From Mesorhizobium sp. M2D.F.Ca.ET.226.01.1.1 (lineage in GTDB: Bacteria; Pseudomonadota; Alphaproteobacteria; Rhizobiales; Rhizobiaceae): 60,968 nt of DNA. A program made the position numbers and the translations under genes. Below are positions 51,589 to 60,846 of the stretch, one piece after another; the stretch's first letter is position 1, and each line of letters starts with the position of its first letter. The stretch is taken from positions 1-60,968 of the forward strand of contig NZ_RZOY02000025.1 in assembly GCF_004022705.2 (NCBI RefSeq), in the 5' to 3' direction. Below the pieces are notes generated by a model, which made no database searches, had not been told where the DNA came from, and worked only from the letters and a program-made list of their open reading frames with translations.

Positions 51589-54309
51589 ATGCCCGAAGAC
51601 CGCAGCAACGATTCCAGGCCCTCCCCCGACGCGCTGCTCGAGCATGCCGAGCGGGAAGGCCGCGGTCGTCTGCGCATCTTCCTCGGCGCCGCCCCCGGTG
51701 TCGGCAAGACATACGAGATGCTGATGGCGGGCCGCGCCCGCCGCGCCGACGGCATCGATGTCGTCATCGGCATCGTCGAGACGCACGGCCGCAAGGAAAC
51801 CCAGGCCCTGGTCGACGGCTACGAGGTGATCCCGCGCCGTCTGGTCGACTATCGCGGCCAGACCTTGGACGAGATGGACATCGACGCCATCCTGAAACGG
51901 CGCCCCGCTCTGGTCCTGGTCGATGAGCTCGCCCACACCAACGCGCCGGGCAGCCGGCATCCCAAACGCTATCTCGACGTGCAGGAGATTCTCGCGCAGG
52001 GCATCGACGTCTACACCACGCTCAACATCCAGCATGTCGAGAGCCTGAACGATGTCGTCGCCCAGATCACGCGCGTCAGGGTGCGCGAGACCGTTCCCGA
52101 TTCCATCATCGACGAGGCCGACGACATCGAGATCATCGACCTCACCCCTGACGACCTGATCAAACGGCTGCAGGACGGCAAGGTCTATTTCCCCAACACC
52201 GCCCAGCGCGCCATCGAGAACTATTTTTCGCCGGGCAATCTGACGGCGCTACGCGAGCTGGCGCTGCGCCGCACCGCCCAGCGCGTCGACGAGCAGCTGC
52301 TCAACCACATGCAGTCGCACGCCATTCCCGGTCCCTGGGCGGCGGGTGAGCGCGTGCTCGTCTGCGTCGACGCGCAGCCTGGCGGAGCCGCCCGCATCCG
52401 CTATGCGCGCCGGCTTGCCGACCGGCTGCGCGCGCCCTGGACGGCGCTTCACATCGACACGCCGCGTTTGGCCACCATGTCCGAGGAAGACAAGGACCGG
52501 CTGGCCAGGAACCTGCGCCTTGCCGAGCAGCTCGGCGCCGAGATCACCACCATTCCCGGCCAGAACGTGGCCCAGGACATCGTGCGCCACGCAACGACGA
52601 ACAATTTTACCCATATCGTCATCGGCAGGCCGACCCGTTCGCGCTGGCGCGAGCTGATCGAGGGCTCGCTTACCTATGACCTGATCCGCAATGCCGGCGA
52701 TATCAGCGTCCACGTTATTTCCGGTACCGAACGCGATGCCGACGCGCCACCGGTACGCGTGAAGGCCGCGCCCGAGCAGAAACCGTTCCAGATCTGGTCC
52801 TATCTGTTCTCCACGGCCTATGTGGCCGGCGCGCTGGCGGTCAGCGCGGTTCTCGATCAGTTCCTCGACGTGCGCAATCTCGCGATCGTGCTTCTGTTGT
52901 CCGTGCTGACGTCGGCCGTCACCTGCGGACTCTGGCCGGCGCTCTACGCCTGTTTCATCAGCGCTCTTGGCTTCAACTACTTCTTCCTCGAGCCGCGCTA
53001 CACGCTGACAATCAGGGATCCGGAGAGCATCGTTGCCTTCATGGTCTTCCTCGTCGTCGCTGTCATCGCCAGCAATCTCACGGCGCGCGTGCAGCGCCAG
53101 GCCGTCGCTGCGCGCTCGCGGGCGCGCGCCACCGAGGACATCTATTCCTTCTCCAAGAAGCTCGCCGGCGCGGGCACGCTCGACGACGTGCTGTGGGCCA
53201 CCGCCTTCCAGATCGCCTCGATGCTGAAAGTCCGCGTCGTGCTGCTTTTGCCGGAAAGCGGCACCATCACGGTCAAGGCGGGCTATCCGCCCGACGATAC
53301 CTTGGCCGAGGCCGACATCGCGGCCGCGCGCTGGGCCTGGGAGCATAACCGCGCCGCCGGCCGCGGCGCCGACACTTTGCCCGGCGCAAAACGTCTCTAT
53401 CTGCCCTTGCGCACCGGGCGGACCGCGATCGGCGTCGTCGGCCTCGATAATGACAAGCAGGGGCCGCTGCTGACGCCCGAGCAGCAGCGCCTGCTCGATG
53501 CCTTGGCCGACCAGGCCGCTGTCGCCATCGAGCGCGTCCAGCTCGTTGCCGATGTCGACCGCGCCAAGCTGGAGGCCGAAGCCGACCGGCTCCGCTCGGC
53601 GCTGCTTACCTCGATCTCGCATGATCTGAAGACGCCGCTTGCCGCGATCATGGGCGCGGCCGGCACGCTGAAGGAATTCGCGCCGGCGCTGCCGGAAAAG
53701 GATCGCGCCGAGCTTTTGTCGACGGTGGTCAGCGAATCGGAGCGGCTGAACCGCTTCATCGCCAACCTGCTCGACATGACCAGGATCGAGTCCGGCGCGA
53801 TGGAGCCGAATTACGCGCTGCATTATGTCGGCGACATTGTCGGCTCGGCGCTGAACCGGGCACAGACGATCACCGTCGAGCACACGATAGAGACCGACAT
53901 TCCGGCCGACCTGCCGATGCTGCGGCTCGATCCCGTGCTGTTCGAGCAGGCGCTGTTCAACCTCCTCGACAACGCCGCCAAATACGCCTCGCCCGGCTCG
54001 TCCATCCGGCTGCAGGCCTGGGTCGACAACGGCGCCGTCATCCTGCAGGTGATGGATGAGGGACCGGGCATTCCGCCCGATGACCTGGAACGGATATTCG
54101 ACACCTTCTACCGCGTGCGCAAGCGCGACCAGGTGCGCGCCGGCACCGGCCTCGGCCTGTCGATCAGCCGCGGCTTCATCGAGGCGATGGGCGGCACGAT
54201 CGCGGCGGCCAACCGCACCGACCGGGCCGGCGCGATCTTCACCATCCGCATGCCGGTGCCGGCTGACTTGCCTGCTCTCGGCGCACCCCTTACGGACGAT
54301 GCGGCATGA
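51589..54309 (+). CDS. kdpD: Sensor histidine kinase KdpD, 906 aa
   Basis: Large KdpD kinase sensing potassium limitation and turgor. The N-terminal KdpD domain has Walker A FLGAAPGVGKTYEML, then a USP-like domain (ERVLVCVDAQPGGAARIRYARRLA), four membrane helices around residues 395-500, a GAF domain, the H-box TSISHDLKTPLAAIMGAAGTLKEF and the HATPase with LFNLLDNAAKYA, DEGPGIPPDDLERIFDTFYR and GTGLGLSISRGF. The ATG at 51589 was chosen; a TTG at 51580 is possible. It overlaps kdpE by ATGA. Confidence 0.94.
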   Translation: MPEDRSNDSRPSPDALLEHAEREGRGRLRIFLGAAPGVGKTYEMLMAGRARRADGIDVVIGIVETHGRKETQALVDGYEVIPRRLVDYRGQTLDEMDIDAILKRRPALVLVDELAHTNAPGSRHPKRYLDVQEILAQGIDVYTTLNIQHVESLNDVVAQITRVRVRETVPDSIIDEADDIEIIDLTPDDLIKRLQDGKVYFPNTAQRAIENYFSPGNLTALRELALRRTAQRVDEQLLNHMQSHAIPGPWAAGERVLVCVDAQPGGAARIRYARRLADRLRAPWTALHIDTPRLATMSEEDKDRLARNLRLAEQLGAEITTIPGQNVAQDIVRHATTNNFTHIVIGRPTRSRWRELIEGSLTYDLIRNAGDISVHVISGTERDADAPPVRVKAAPEQKPFQIWSYLFSTAYVAGALAVSAVLDQFLDVRNLAIVLLLSVLTSAVTCGLWPALYACFISALGFNYFFLEPRYTLTIRDPESIVAFMVFLVVAVIASNLTARVQRQAVAARSRARATEDIYSFSKKLAGAGTLDDVLWATAFQIASMLKVRVVLLLPESGTITVKAGYPPDDTLAEADIAAARWAWEHNRAAGRGADTLPGAKRLYLPLRTGRTAIGVVGLDNDKQGPLLTPEQQRLLDALADQAAVAIERVQLVADVDRAKLEAEADRLRSALLTSISHDLKTPLAAIMGAAGTLKEFAPALPEKDRAELLSTVVSESERLNRFIANLLDMTRIESGAMEPNYALHYVGDIVGSALNRAQTITVEHTIETDIPADLPMLRLDPVLFEQALFNLLDNAAKYASPGSSIRLQAWVDNGAVILQVMDEGPGIPPDDLERIFDTFYRVRKRDQVRAGTGLGLSISRGFIEAMGGTIAAANRTDRAGAIFTIRMPVPADLPALGAPLTDDAA

Positions 54310-54998
54310 CCAACCAGACCGTCTCCATCCTGGTGGTCGACGACGAACCGCCGATCCGCAAATTGCTGCGTGTCGGCCTCGGCAGCCAGGGTTATGCGGT
54401 GTCCGAGGCGCCGAATGCCAAGGCAGCCATCGAACACATGCAGACCGAGCGGCCCGACCTGATCCTGCTCGATCTCGGCCTGCCCGGCATGACCGGCCTG
54501 GAGCTGCTCGGCAAGTGGCGAAGCGATGGCCTCGACATTCCGGTCGTCATCCTGTCCAGCCGCACCGACGAGGCCGGCATCGTTTCGGCGCTCGAGCTCG
54601 GCGCCGACGACTATGTGACAAAGCCCTTCGGCATGAACGAGCTCGTCGCCCGCATCCGCGTCGCCCTGCGCCATAAATTCCAGCAGCAGGGCGAGAAACC
54701 GGTATTCCAAACCGGCGATCTCTCGGTCGACCTGGTGAAGCGCATCGTCAAGGTCGAGGGCAAGGAAGTGAAGCTGTCGCCCAAGGAATACGACATCCTG
54801 CGCATGCTCGTGCAGTATGCCGGCAAGGTGCTGACCCATCAGTTCCTGATGAAGCAGATCTGGAACGATTCGACCGACGTGCAATATCTCAGGGTCTATG
54901 TCCGCCAATTGCGCCAGAAGATCGAGAAGACTCCCGACCAGCCGCGCTACATCATCACCGAGACGGGCGTGGGGTACCGGTTGCGAGAGGTCGAGTAG
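54306..54998 (+). CDS. kdpE: Response regulator KdpE, 230 aa
   Basis: OmpR/PhoB-type regulator. Receiver with phospho-acceptor in PDLILLDLGLPGMTGLELL and the DDEP acidic pair at the N-terminus; C-terminal winged helix with VKLSPKEYDILRMLVQYAGKVLTHQFLMKQIW and QYLRVYVRQLRQKIE. It is expected to activate the kdp promoter upstream of 46706. Confidence 0.94.
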   Translation: MTNQTVSILVVDDEPPIRKLLRVGLGSQGYAVSEAPNAKAAIEHMQTERPDLILLDLGLPGMTGLELLGKWRSDGLDIPVVILSSRTDEAGIVSALELGADDYVTKPFGMNELVARIRVALRHKFQQQGEKPVFQTGDLSVDLVKRIVKVEGKEVKLSPKEYDILRMLVQYAGKVLTHQFLMKQIWNDSTDVQYLRVYVRQLRQKIEKTPDQPRYIITETGVGYRLREVE

Positions 54999-55082
54999 CT
55001 GAGGCAAGCCATGGTGGTTGGCCGAAGCATCTCAAGGTCGTCATCCCAGGGCGAAGCATTCAGCCGGCCGGTCCCTGGCGAA

Positions 55083-55663
55083 CTAATTCGCCGAAAGATC
55101 CGCCGTCCGGGACAGCGCGCCTCCAAAGCCGTTGAGCGAGATGGTGAAGGAGATCGGCTGTGTCGTATCGGCCGCGATGGCGTCGATCTTCAGCGTGGTG
55201 CCGTTCTGCAGGAGCGGCGTGGTATCGGCATCGAACGCCACCGGAACCAGGCAACCGACCGCCTGACAGGTGTTGAACTGCAGCGTGCCGTCCAGCTTCT
55301 TGTCGTCGATCTCGAGCGAGATGCCGCTGGCCAAGGCAAGACCGAAGGGCAGCGCCAACGTGCCCGCGGCGTCCTGGCCGGTCTTGGTCGTCAGTTCGAT
55401 CGCCAGCAGCCGCTGGCCGCTCTGCTTGTTGAACTGCTGATGCGACAGGCTGCAGACCTTGTTGGTGCCGGTGACCTGGCAGTTGACCGTCCAGTCGCCA
55501 TGCTCTCCGACAGCGCCGAGGCGCCGCCCGGCAGTTGCGGCTTGGCCGCGTCGGCGGCGGGCGCTGCCACCTTGTCGCCCTTGTTCTGCGCGGCAAGTGC
55601 CGGCAGACCGACGATACCCGCGACAGCCAGCATCGTGATGGTCAACTTATACCTGATTTTCAT
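55083..55663 (-). pseudogene. ialB-family gene with a single-base frameshift
   Basis: Invasion-associated locus B-type exported protein split by a frameshift. From ATG 55663 the first frame gives a signal peptide (MKIRYKLTITMLAVAGIVGLPALAAQ) and LPGGASALSES, then loses similarity. The second frame continues at once as HGDWTVNCQVTGTNKVCSLSHQQFNKQSGQ to the end TADLSAN, which is the conserved cysteine-containing IalB domain. Loss of one base near 55500-55505 (for example in GAGA-GCATGG) explains the break. It could be a real pseudogene or a sequencing error. The total length of 581 bp is one base short of full codons. Confidence 0.75.
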
Positions 55664-55866
55664 TGAACCCTCTTTACCAACCGGCCATTCATGCGGACGG
55701 GGCGGAGCCGCGTGATAGAGCCGCCAACCGCCGCCGCCGTCAAGTGCAATGCTGGGACACGGGCCGGATTTTCTTTGGCATGACAATCGATCAACTGACC
55801 ATGGCGCAGCCGGTCGGACGCCCTATATTAGGACGAGGCTCTGTTTTTCATGCGGACAAAGAAGCC

Positions 55867-56172
55867 ATGTGGCAGCCCCGTTCATCGGCGTTTCTGATAT
55901 CAATTGCCCTGGCGGCCACAGGCTTGCTGGGTCTGGCTTCCGGCGTATCGGCGCAGATCGTCATCCCGACGAACCGCAACGCATTGATGGAACAGAACCA
56001 GCTGCAGCAATTGCAGAACCAGCTGCAGCGGCAGCAATATCAGCAGCAGCAGCAACTGTACCGCGACCTCGATCGGCAAGCCGCGCCCAAACCTCGGCCC
56101 GATGTGCCCATCTACGGCCAGACGTGCCGGATGGAAGCAGTCGGCAACACAATTTCGCGGGTTTGCCGCTGA
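55867..56172 (+). CDS. Small glutamine-rich exported protein, 101 aa
   Basis: Residues 1-30 (MWQPRSSAFLISIALAATGLLGLASGVSAQ) form a signal peptide. The mature part has a glutamine-rich coiled-coil-like stretch (NQLQQLQNQLQRQQYQQQQQLYRDLDRQ) and ends with a Cys-x-Met..Cys tail (GQTCRMEAVGNTISRVCR) that may form a disulfide. Not recognised as a known family. An upstream in-frame start near 55785 exists, but it would bury the signal peptide. Confidence 0.6.
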   Translation: MWQPRSSAFLISIALAATGLLGLASGVSAQIVIPTNRNALMEQNQLQQLQNQLQRQQYQQQQQLYRDLDRQAAPKPRPDVPIYGQTCRMEAVGNTISRVCR

Positions 56173-56316
56173 CATTTTGTTTTTTTCAGTTTATTAGCCG
56201 ACTTACTTGCCGATGCCGGATTGCAAGGGCGGTGGTTTTAGGGTTTGCAGGGAGACAGGGTTTTTGCCGCGCGGCGGTGGCGCATGGCGCGGATGCTGCT
56301 CTCACCGGAATTTGGG

Positions 56317-56784
56317 ATGGCAACAACCAAGAAGAAGGCAGTTCGCAGGGCCAAGAAAGGGCAACGGATCCGCCAGGTAGCGGCCATTCCGTTTCGGTTG
56401 CGCAAAGACGGCGGCGTCGAAGTGCTGCTGGTCACCTCGCGCACCACGCGCCGCTTTATCGTGCCCAAGGGCTGGCCGATGAAGGGCAAGAGTGGGCGCA
56501 AGGCGGCAACGATCGAAGCCCAGGAAGAGGCGGGCGTCCTCGGCAAGGCGCTGAAGCAGCCTGCCGGCACCTATTCCTATTGGAAACGCATGACCAACGG
56601 CTTCATCCGCGTGGACGTAGCGGTCTATCTGCTCGAGGTCACCGAGGAGCTTGCCGACTGGCGGGAAGCCGCGAACCGGCAGCGCGCATGGCTGCCGGCG
56701 GCCGACGCCGCCTTGCTGATCGACGAACCGGAGCTTTCGACGCTGCTGAGGGACCTCGCCATTCCGGCGCCCGATCCGGCATAA
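56317..56784 (+). CDS. NUDIX hydrolase, 155 aa
   Basis: NUDIX-fold protein: IPFRLRKDGGVEVLLVTSRTTRRFIVPKGWPMKGKSGRKAATIEAQEEAGVLG contains a variant of the NUDIX box, with the EEAG core intact but other positions changed (for example K where the first glutamate is expected). It may act on diphosphoinositol- or nucleotide-type diphosphates. The ATG at 56317 follows GGAATTTGGG. A long perfect stem at 56806-56847 follows the gene. Confidence 0.78.
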   Translation: MATTKKKAVRRAKKGQRIRQVAAIPFRLRKDGGVEVLLVTSRTTRRFIVPKGWPMKGKSGRKAATIEAQEEAGVLGKALKQPAGTYSYWKRMTNGFIRVDVAVYLLEVTEELADWREAANRQRAWLPAADAALLIDEPELSTLLRDLAIPAPDPA

Positions 56785-56805
56785 CCGTCCTGTTCAGTGT
56801 CGTCC

Positions 56806-56847
56806 GGAAAGGCCGTGGAGGCGCGCCGGCAGAGCCACGGCCTTTCC
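56806..56847 (+). terminator. Strong hairpin after the NUDIX gene
   Basis: GGAAAGGCCGTGG and CCACGGCCTTTCC are 13-base perfectly complementary arms separated by 16 bases. A T run is absent, so termination by hairpin alone, or protection of the 3' end, is likely. Confidence 0.6.
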
Positions 56848-57005
56848 CTGAGCAGCAGCAGCTTGTTGCGGCCGCTCTCCAGCGACCGTTCCCATGCGGA
56901 CGCACCTTGGCATTGCGGTTTCGAGCGGCTCTCATTTCGCTGCTTGACTCACATATATCCCGGCGGTTATACGTTAATCAATAGCCAATGGGTTATCGAT
57001 CTGAG

Positions 57006-57329
57006 ATGCCGGCCACGCACGATATGCTGTTCAGGACGCTTGCCGATCCGACACGGCGCGCCATTTTCGAACGTCTGTGCCGCCAGGGCGAGCAGACGGT
57101 CGGAGCCCTCACAGCCGAGGCCGGTGTCTCGCAGCCGGCGGTGTCCAAGCATCTCGGCGTGCTCAAGGAGGCTGGTCTGGTGCGCGACCGCCATGAAGGG
57201 CGCCAGACCCACTACAGCGCGCAGCTCAAGGCGCTCGCGCCGCTGATGGACTGGACGCGCGACATGGCGGGGTTTTGGGAAAGCCGGTTCGACGATCTCG
57301 AAGACCTGCTCAAAAGGATGGATCAATGA
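57006..57329 (+). CDS. ArsR-family transcriptional regulator, 107 aa
   Basis: Winged-helix regulator of the SdpR/ArsR group: MLFRTLADPTRRAIFERLCRQGEQTVGALTAEAGVSQPAVSKHLGVLKEAGLVRDRHEGRQTHYSAQ covers the whole DNA-binding fold. No metal-binding cysteines are seen. It is coupled to an SRPBCC gene by ATGA overlap, a common regulator-partner pair in proteobacteria. An ATG at 56988 is also in frame. Confidence 0.85.
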   Translation: MPATHDMLFRTLADPTRRAIFERLCRQGEQTVGALTAEAGVSQPAVSKHLGVLKEAGLVRDRHEGRQTHYSAQLKALAPLMDWTRDMAGFWESRFDDLEDLLKRMDQ

Positions 57330-57736
57330 ACGAAGTTTCGGCTGCAACGCGCTCCGTCATCGTCGAGCGCGAGATGGCTTTTCCACCGGAAAAGATCTGG
57401 CGCGCGCTCACCCAACCGCATCTCATCGAGGAGTGGCTGATGAAGAACAACTTCAAGCCGGTCGTGGACCATCGCTTCAATATGGGCGCGGAGTGGGGAG
57501 GCGTCGACTGCCAGGTGCGGACAGTCGAACCCAACCGGACCTTGTCCTACACCTGGGACACCAAGGACCTCGAGAGCGTGGTCACCTGGACGCTGACACC
57601 GACGAGCACGGGCACGCATCTGCGCATGGAGCAGGTCGGCTTCCGCGTCGACCAGGAGCCGTATTACCGCGGCGCCACGGTGGGCTGGAAGCGCAACATC
57701 ACGGCCCTGGAGCAGTTGCTTTCGCGGATCGATTGA
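57326..57736 (+). CDS. SRPBCC (AHSA1-like) domain protein, 136 aa
   Basis: START-like fold: SVIVEREMAFPPEKIWRALTQPHLIEEWLMKNNFKPVVDHRFNMG is the typical AHSA1 beginning and WTLTPTSTGTHLRMEQVGF the middle strand pair. It is translationally coupled to the ArsR gene. Probably binds a hydrophobic ligand; the ligand is unknown. Confidence 0.85.
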   Translation: MNEVSAATRSVIVEREMAFPPEKIWRALTQPHLIEEWLMKNNFKPVVDHRFNMGAEWGGVDCQVRTVEPNRTLSYTWDTKDLESVVTWTLTPTSTGTHLRMEQVGFRVDQEPYYRGATVGWKRNITALEQLLSRID

Positions 57737-57813
57737 GGTCCGCAAAGCTTCAAAACACAGACACGATCCTGGCGGGGCGGCAAACCGCAGGCGTGAGCAA
57801 TGGAGACATCAAA

Positions 57814-58212
57814 ATGAAGATCAAGCTGACCAGCATCTATGTCGACGACCAGGAGAAGGCTCTCGGTTTCTACACCGACGTTCTGGGCTTCACCAAGAAG
57901 GCCGACTTCACCAATGGACCGTTTCGCTGGCTGACCGTTACTTCGCCCGACGATCCGGACGGCACCGAGCTGCAACTGGCGCTCAACGACAATCCGGCGG
58001 CAAAAACCTACCAGCAGGCCATCTTCAAGCAGGGCCAGCCGGCGTTGATGCTGTTCACTGACGACATCAATGCCGACCATGAGCGCATCAAGGCCAATGG
58101 CGGCAACTTCGCCATGGCGCCGACCGCGGTGACGGGCGCCACCATCGCGCAGCTCAACGACACCTGCGGCAACCTCATTCAGCTTTCGCAGCTGGCGCGC
58201 TGGCAAGGCTGA
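57814..58212 (+). CDS. VOC/glyoxalase-family protein, 132 aa
   Basis: Vicinal-oxygen-chelate fold: IKLTSIYVDDQEKALGFYTDVLGFTKKADF is a typical first beta-alpha-beta unit, with later strands GTELQLALND and NLIQLSQL. It lies 77 bp after the SRPBCC gene and may share its operon with the ArsR regulator. Metal and substrate are unknown. Confidence 0.83.
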   Translation: MKIKLTSIYVDDQEKALGFYTDVLGFTKKADFTNGPFRWLTVTSPDDPDGTELQLALNDNPAAKTYQQAIFKQGQPALMLFTDDINADHERIKANGGNFAMAPTAVTGATIAQLNDTCGNLIQLSQLARWQG

Positions 58213-58242
58213 CGTTTCAATCGTTCGACAGAGGAGGTAGCA

Positions 58243-58476
58243 TTGGACTGGAGCAAGTGGATCAGGCAGCTTCATCGTTGGCTGTCGATTATCTTCACCA
58301 TGACCGTCATCGCCAATTTTGCCGCCATGGCCATGGGACCGCCGCCCGCCTGGATCGTCTATTCGCCGTTGATCCCGCTTTTCCTGCTGCTGTTCAGTGG
58401 GCTCTATATGTTCGTGCTGCCCTATGCCGCCAAATCACGTGGCGGGTCGACGCGCCAACGCGTGGGATCAACCTGA
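58243..58476 (+). CDS. Small two-helix membrane protein, 77 aa
   Basis: Starts with TTG at 58243 after AGAGGAGG. Two hydrophobic helices (WLSIIFTMTVIANFAAMAMG and VYSPLIPLFLLLFSGLYMFVLPYA) with a charged N-terminal MDWSKWIRQLHR. No similarity recognised beyond the form of small unnamed membrane proteins. Its stop overlaps the start of the DUF1801 gene (TGATG). Confidence 0.68.
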   Translation: MDWSKWIRQLHRWLSIIFTMTVIANFAAMAMGPPPAWIVYSPLIPLFLLLFSGLYMFVLPYAAKSRGGSTRQRVGST

Positions 58477-58928
58477 TGGCGAAAGCGAAATCGCCCAAGA
58501 CTGCCGCCGCCGGATCCCCGGACGGAAAACCTGTCCTGCTTTCAGGCGGCAACCCGCAGATCGCCAAGGACCATGGTGATGCCCCCGTGCAGGCCTATAT
58601 CGCTGCGATGCCGGGCTGGAAGAGCGAGGTCGGGCGGCGGCTCGACCAGCTCATCGTGAAGGCCGTTCCCAATGTGCGGAAAACTGTCAAATGGAACTCT
58701 CCCTTCTACGGCATGGAAGGCCAAGGTTGGTTCCTCGGCATCCACTGCTTCGCCAGATACATCAAGGTGGCGTTCTTCCGCGGCCTGTCGCTGGAGCCCG
58801 TGCCTCCCGTCGAATCAAAGAGCAAGGACACGCGCTATTTCCACATCCATGAGGACGGCCGGTTCGACGAGGAGCAATTCATCTCCTGGGTGAAACAGGC
58901 AAGCCGATTGCCCGGCGAACGAATGTAA
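58476..58928 (+). CDS. DUF1801-type protein, 150 aa
   Basis: DUF1801/YdhG-like domain: LDQLIVKAVPNVRKTVKWNSPFYGMEGQGWFLGIHCFARYIKVAFFRG matches the conserved core with VKWNxPFY. The function of the family is not known. It is translationally linked to the membrane protein before it and followed by a second member of the same family. Confidence 0.78.
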   Translation: MAKAKSPKTAAAGSPDGKPVLLSGGNPQIAKDHGDAPVQAYIAAMPGWKSEVGRRLDQLIVKAVPNVRKTVKWNSPFYGMEGQGWFLGIHCFARYIKVAFFRGLSLEPVPPVESKSKDTRYFHIHEDGRFDEEQFISWVKQASRLPGERM

Positions 58929-59005
58929 CCTCACAAAAGATCGAGCGCCCTCCCTGAAAGGGTCACGGTGGCAATCTCAAATTCAGCCTCTAAGGAGAAC
59001 CGGAC

Positions 59006-59404
59006 ATGCAAGAAGGCGGCACACAGGACGGCAAGTCTGCGTCCGAGCTGATCGACGGCCGGATCGAGGAACTGGGCGACTGGCGTGGTGAGACGCTTGC
59101 CAGGCTTCGCGCACTCATCCGGCAAGCCGCGCCGGAAGCCGTCGAGACATGGAAATGGCGCGGCGTGCCGGTCTGGGAAGACGCCGGCATCATCTGCACC
59201 GGCGAGACCTACAAGGCCGTCGTCAAATTGACCTTCGCCAGGGGCGCGGCGCTACCCGATCCGGCGAAGCTCTTCAACTCCAGCCTCGAAGGCAACACCA
59301 GGCGCGCCATCGATTTCAAGCAAGGCGACAAGATCGACGAAGGCGCGCTTAAGGCGCTCGTTCGCGAAGCCGTGGCTCTCAACAAATCCAAGGCCAAGCG
59401 CTGA
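59006..59404 (+). CDS. DUF1801-type protein, 132 aa
   Basis: Second DUF1801-like protein: ELIDGRIEELGDWRGETLARLRALIRQAAPEAVETWKWRGVPVWEDAGIICTGETYKAVVKLTFARGAAL shows the family pattern with WKWRGVPVW. TAAGGAGAACCGG before the ATG is a good ribosome binding site. The gap 59405-59664 after it is AT-rich with no gene seen. Confidence 0.78.
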   Translation: MQEGGTQDGKSASELIDGRIEELGDWRGETLARLRALIRQAAPEAVETWKWRGVPVWEDAGIICTGETYKAVVKLTFARGAALPDPAKLFNSSLEGNTRRAIDFKQGDKIDEGALKALVREAVALNKSKAKR

Positions 59405-59664
59405 GCGGCGGCAATTGCCGGGCACTTCAGCGGATACTAATGCGCTTAAATATCGCCATCACGTAGGGTTAGCGCCCGGCAGCAGCGATCCAATAACTCG
59501 TGAAACAAATACTGGACAAATTTATCGGCTGTTAAGCCAGGCGCTTTATCTGAATTGATGTCGCCAGTAACCGGACGACATGTGGGGAACAACATCGTCT
59601 CAACCGACGGATGAACCAGTCGGACAGACACCGACGGGGTCGCGGCAGGCTCCGAGGGAATGAG

Positions 59665-60846
59665 ATGGAACTCTCATCGGCGGGTGCCAATCCGCGACTG
59701 ATCGGGCTGGTCTGGCCCTTCGTCGCGGTCGTCCTGATCCAGGCAATGGTCGCGACGCTCAGCCTTCACACATTGTCGGCCGTGCGCGCCTATGTCGGTG
59801 GCGAAAGCCAATGGTCGAAGGGGCAGAAGCACGCCATCTATTTCCTGAACCTCTATGCCGATACCGGCCGGGACGAGTATTTCGGCGAATATCGCCAGGC
59901 CATCGCCGTGCCGCTCGCCGATCGTGCCGCGCGGCTGGCGCTCGAACAGGCGGAGCCTGACGCAAGCGCGGCGCGGCTAGGCTTCCTTGGCGGCGGAAAT
60001 CATGCCGAAGATGTCGACGGCATGATCTGGCTGTTCCAGAATTTCCGCCGGGTGAGCTATCTCGACATTGCCATCCGCCACTGGGCCGCGGCCGACGAGA
60101 TGATCCTCGCCATAGAGCGACTTGGCGACGATATGCATCGCAGGCTTGAAAGGGGGCCGGCATCCGCGGCTGAGATCGGTCTTTGGAAGGCGCAAATCCA
60201 CGGCCTCGACCACCGGATCGGACCGCTCGCCAAGGCCTTTTCCGACAGCCTCGGCGAGGGATCGCGCTTCATCAAGATGGCTCTGACGGCGGCCAATCTC
60301 GCCACCGCCGCCCTGCTCATCCTGCTCGCCGTCTGGCGCACACGTAAGCTGATCCAACAGCGCCAGGCGTTTCAGCACGCGCTCAACGCCGAACGCGAGC
60401 GGGCTCAGGTCACGTTGGCCTCGATCGGCCAGGCCGTCATCAGCACCGATGCCGAGGGACGGCTGGATTACATGAATGCCGCCGCGGAGAGGCTGCTTGC
60501 CAGCTCGCTGGCCACCGCCAGGGGCAAAGCCGTCCCCTCCTTGTTCCGGCTCGTCGACAAGGACAGCGGCGTCGAGGAGACCGATCTGATCCCGCGCCTG
60601 CTGGCGGGCGAGCCGCGCCGCTCCAATGTGCGCCCGCAGCTTCTCGAGCGTCCCGACAACTCGGTCGTGCCCGTGGCGCTGAATGGCGCGCCGCTGATCG
60701 TTTCCGGCAATATCCTCGGTTGCGTCCTGGCCCTGCACGACATGACGCGCGAACAGGACTATATCGACCGCCTGTCTTGGCAGGCATCGCATGATGCGCT
60801 GACCGGGCTCGTCAACCGCCGCGACTTCGAGAACCGGCTGGCTAGC
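59665..60846 (+). pseudogene. Sensor-PAS-GGDEF gene interrupted by an IS element
   Basis: The N-terminal 394 residues of a diguanylate cyclase-type protein: a membrane helix at 14-36, a periplasmic helical sensor, a second helix near 225-243, a PAS domain (AQVTLASIGQAVISTDAEGRLDYMNAAAERLL), then only the first part of GGDEF (DRLSWQASHDALTGLVNRRDFENRLAS). The GGDEF active site is missing; at about 60847 the sequence changes to the end of an insertion element. If the rest of the gene lies beyond the right edge, this is a recent disruption. Confidence 0.82.
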
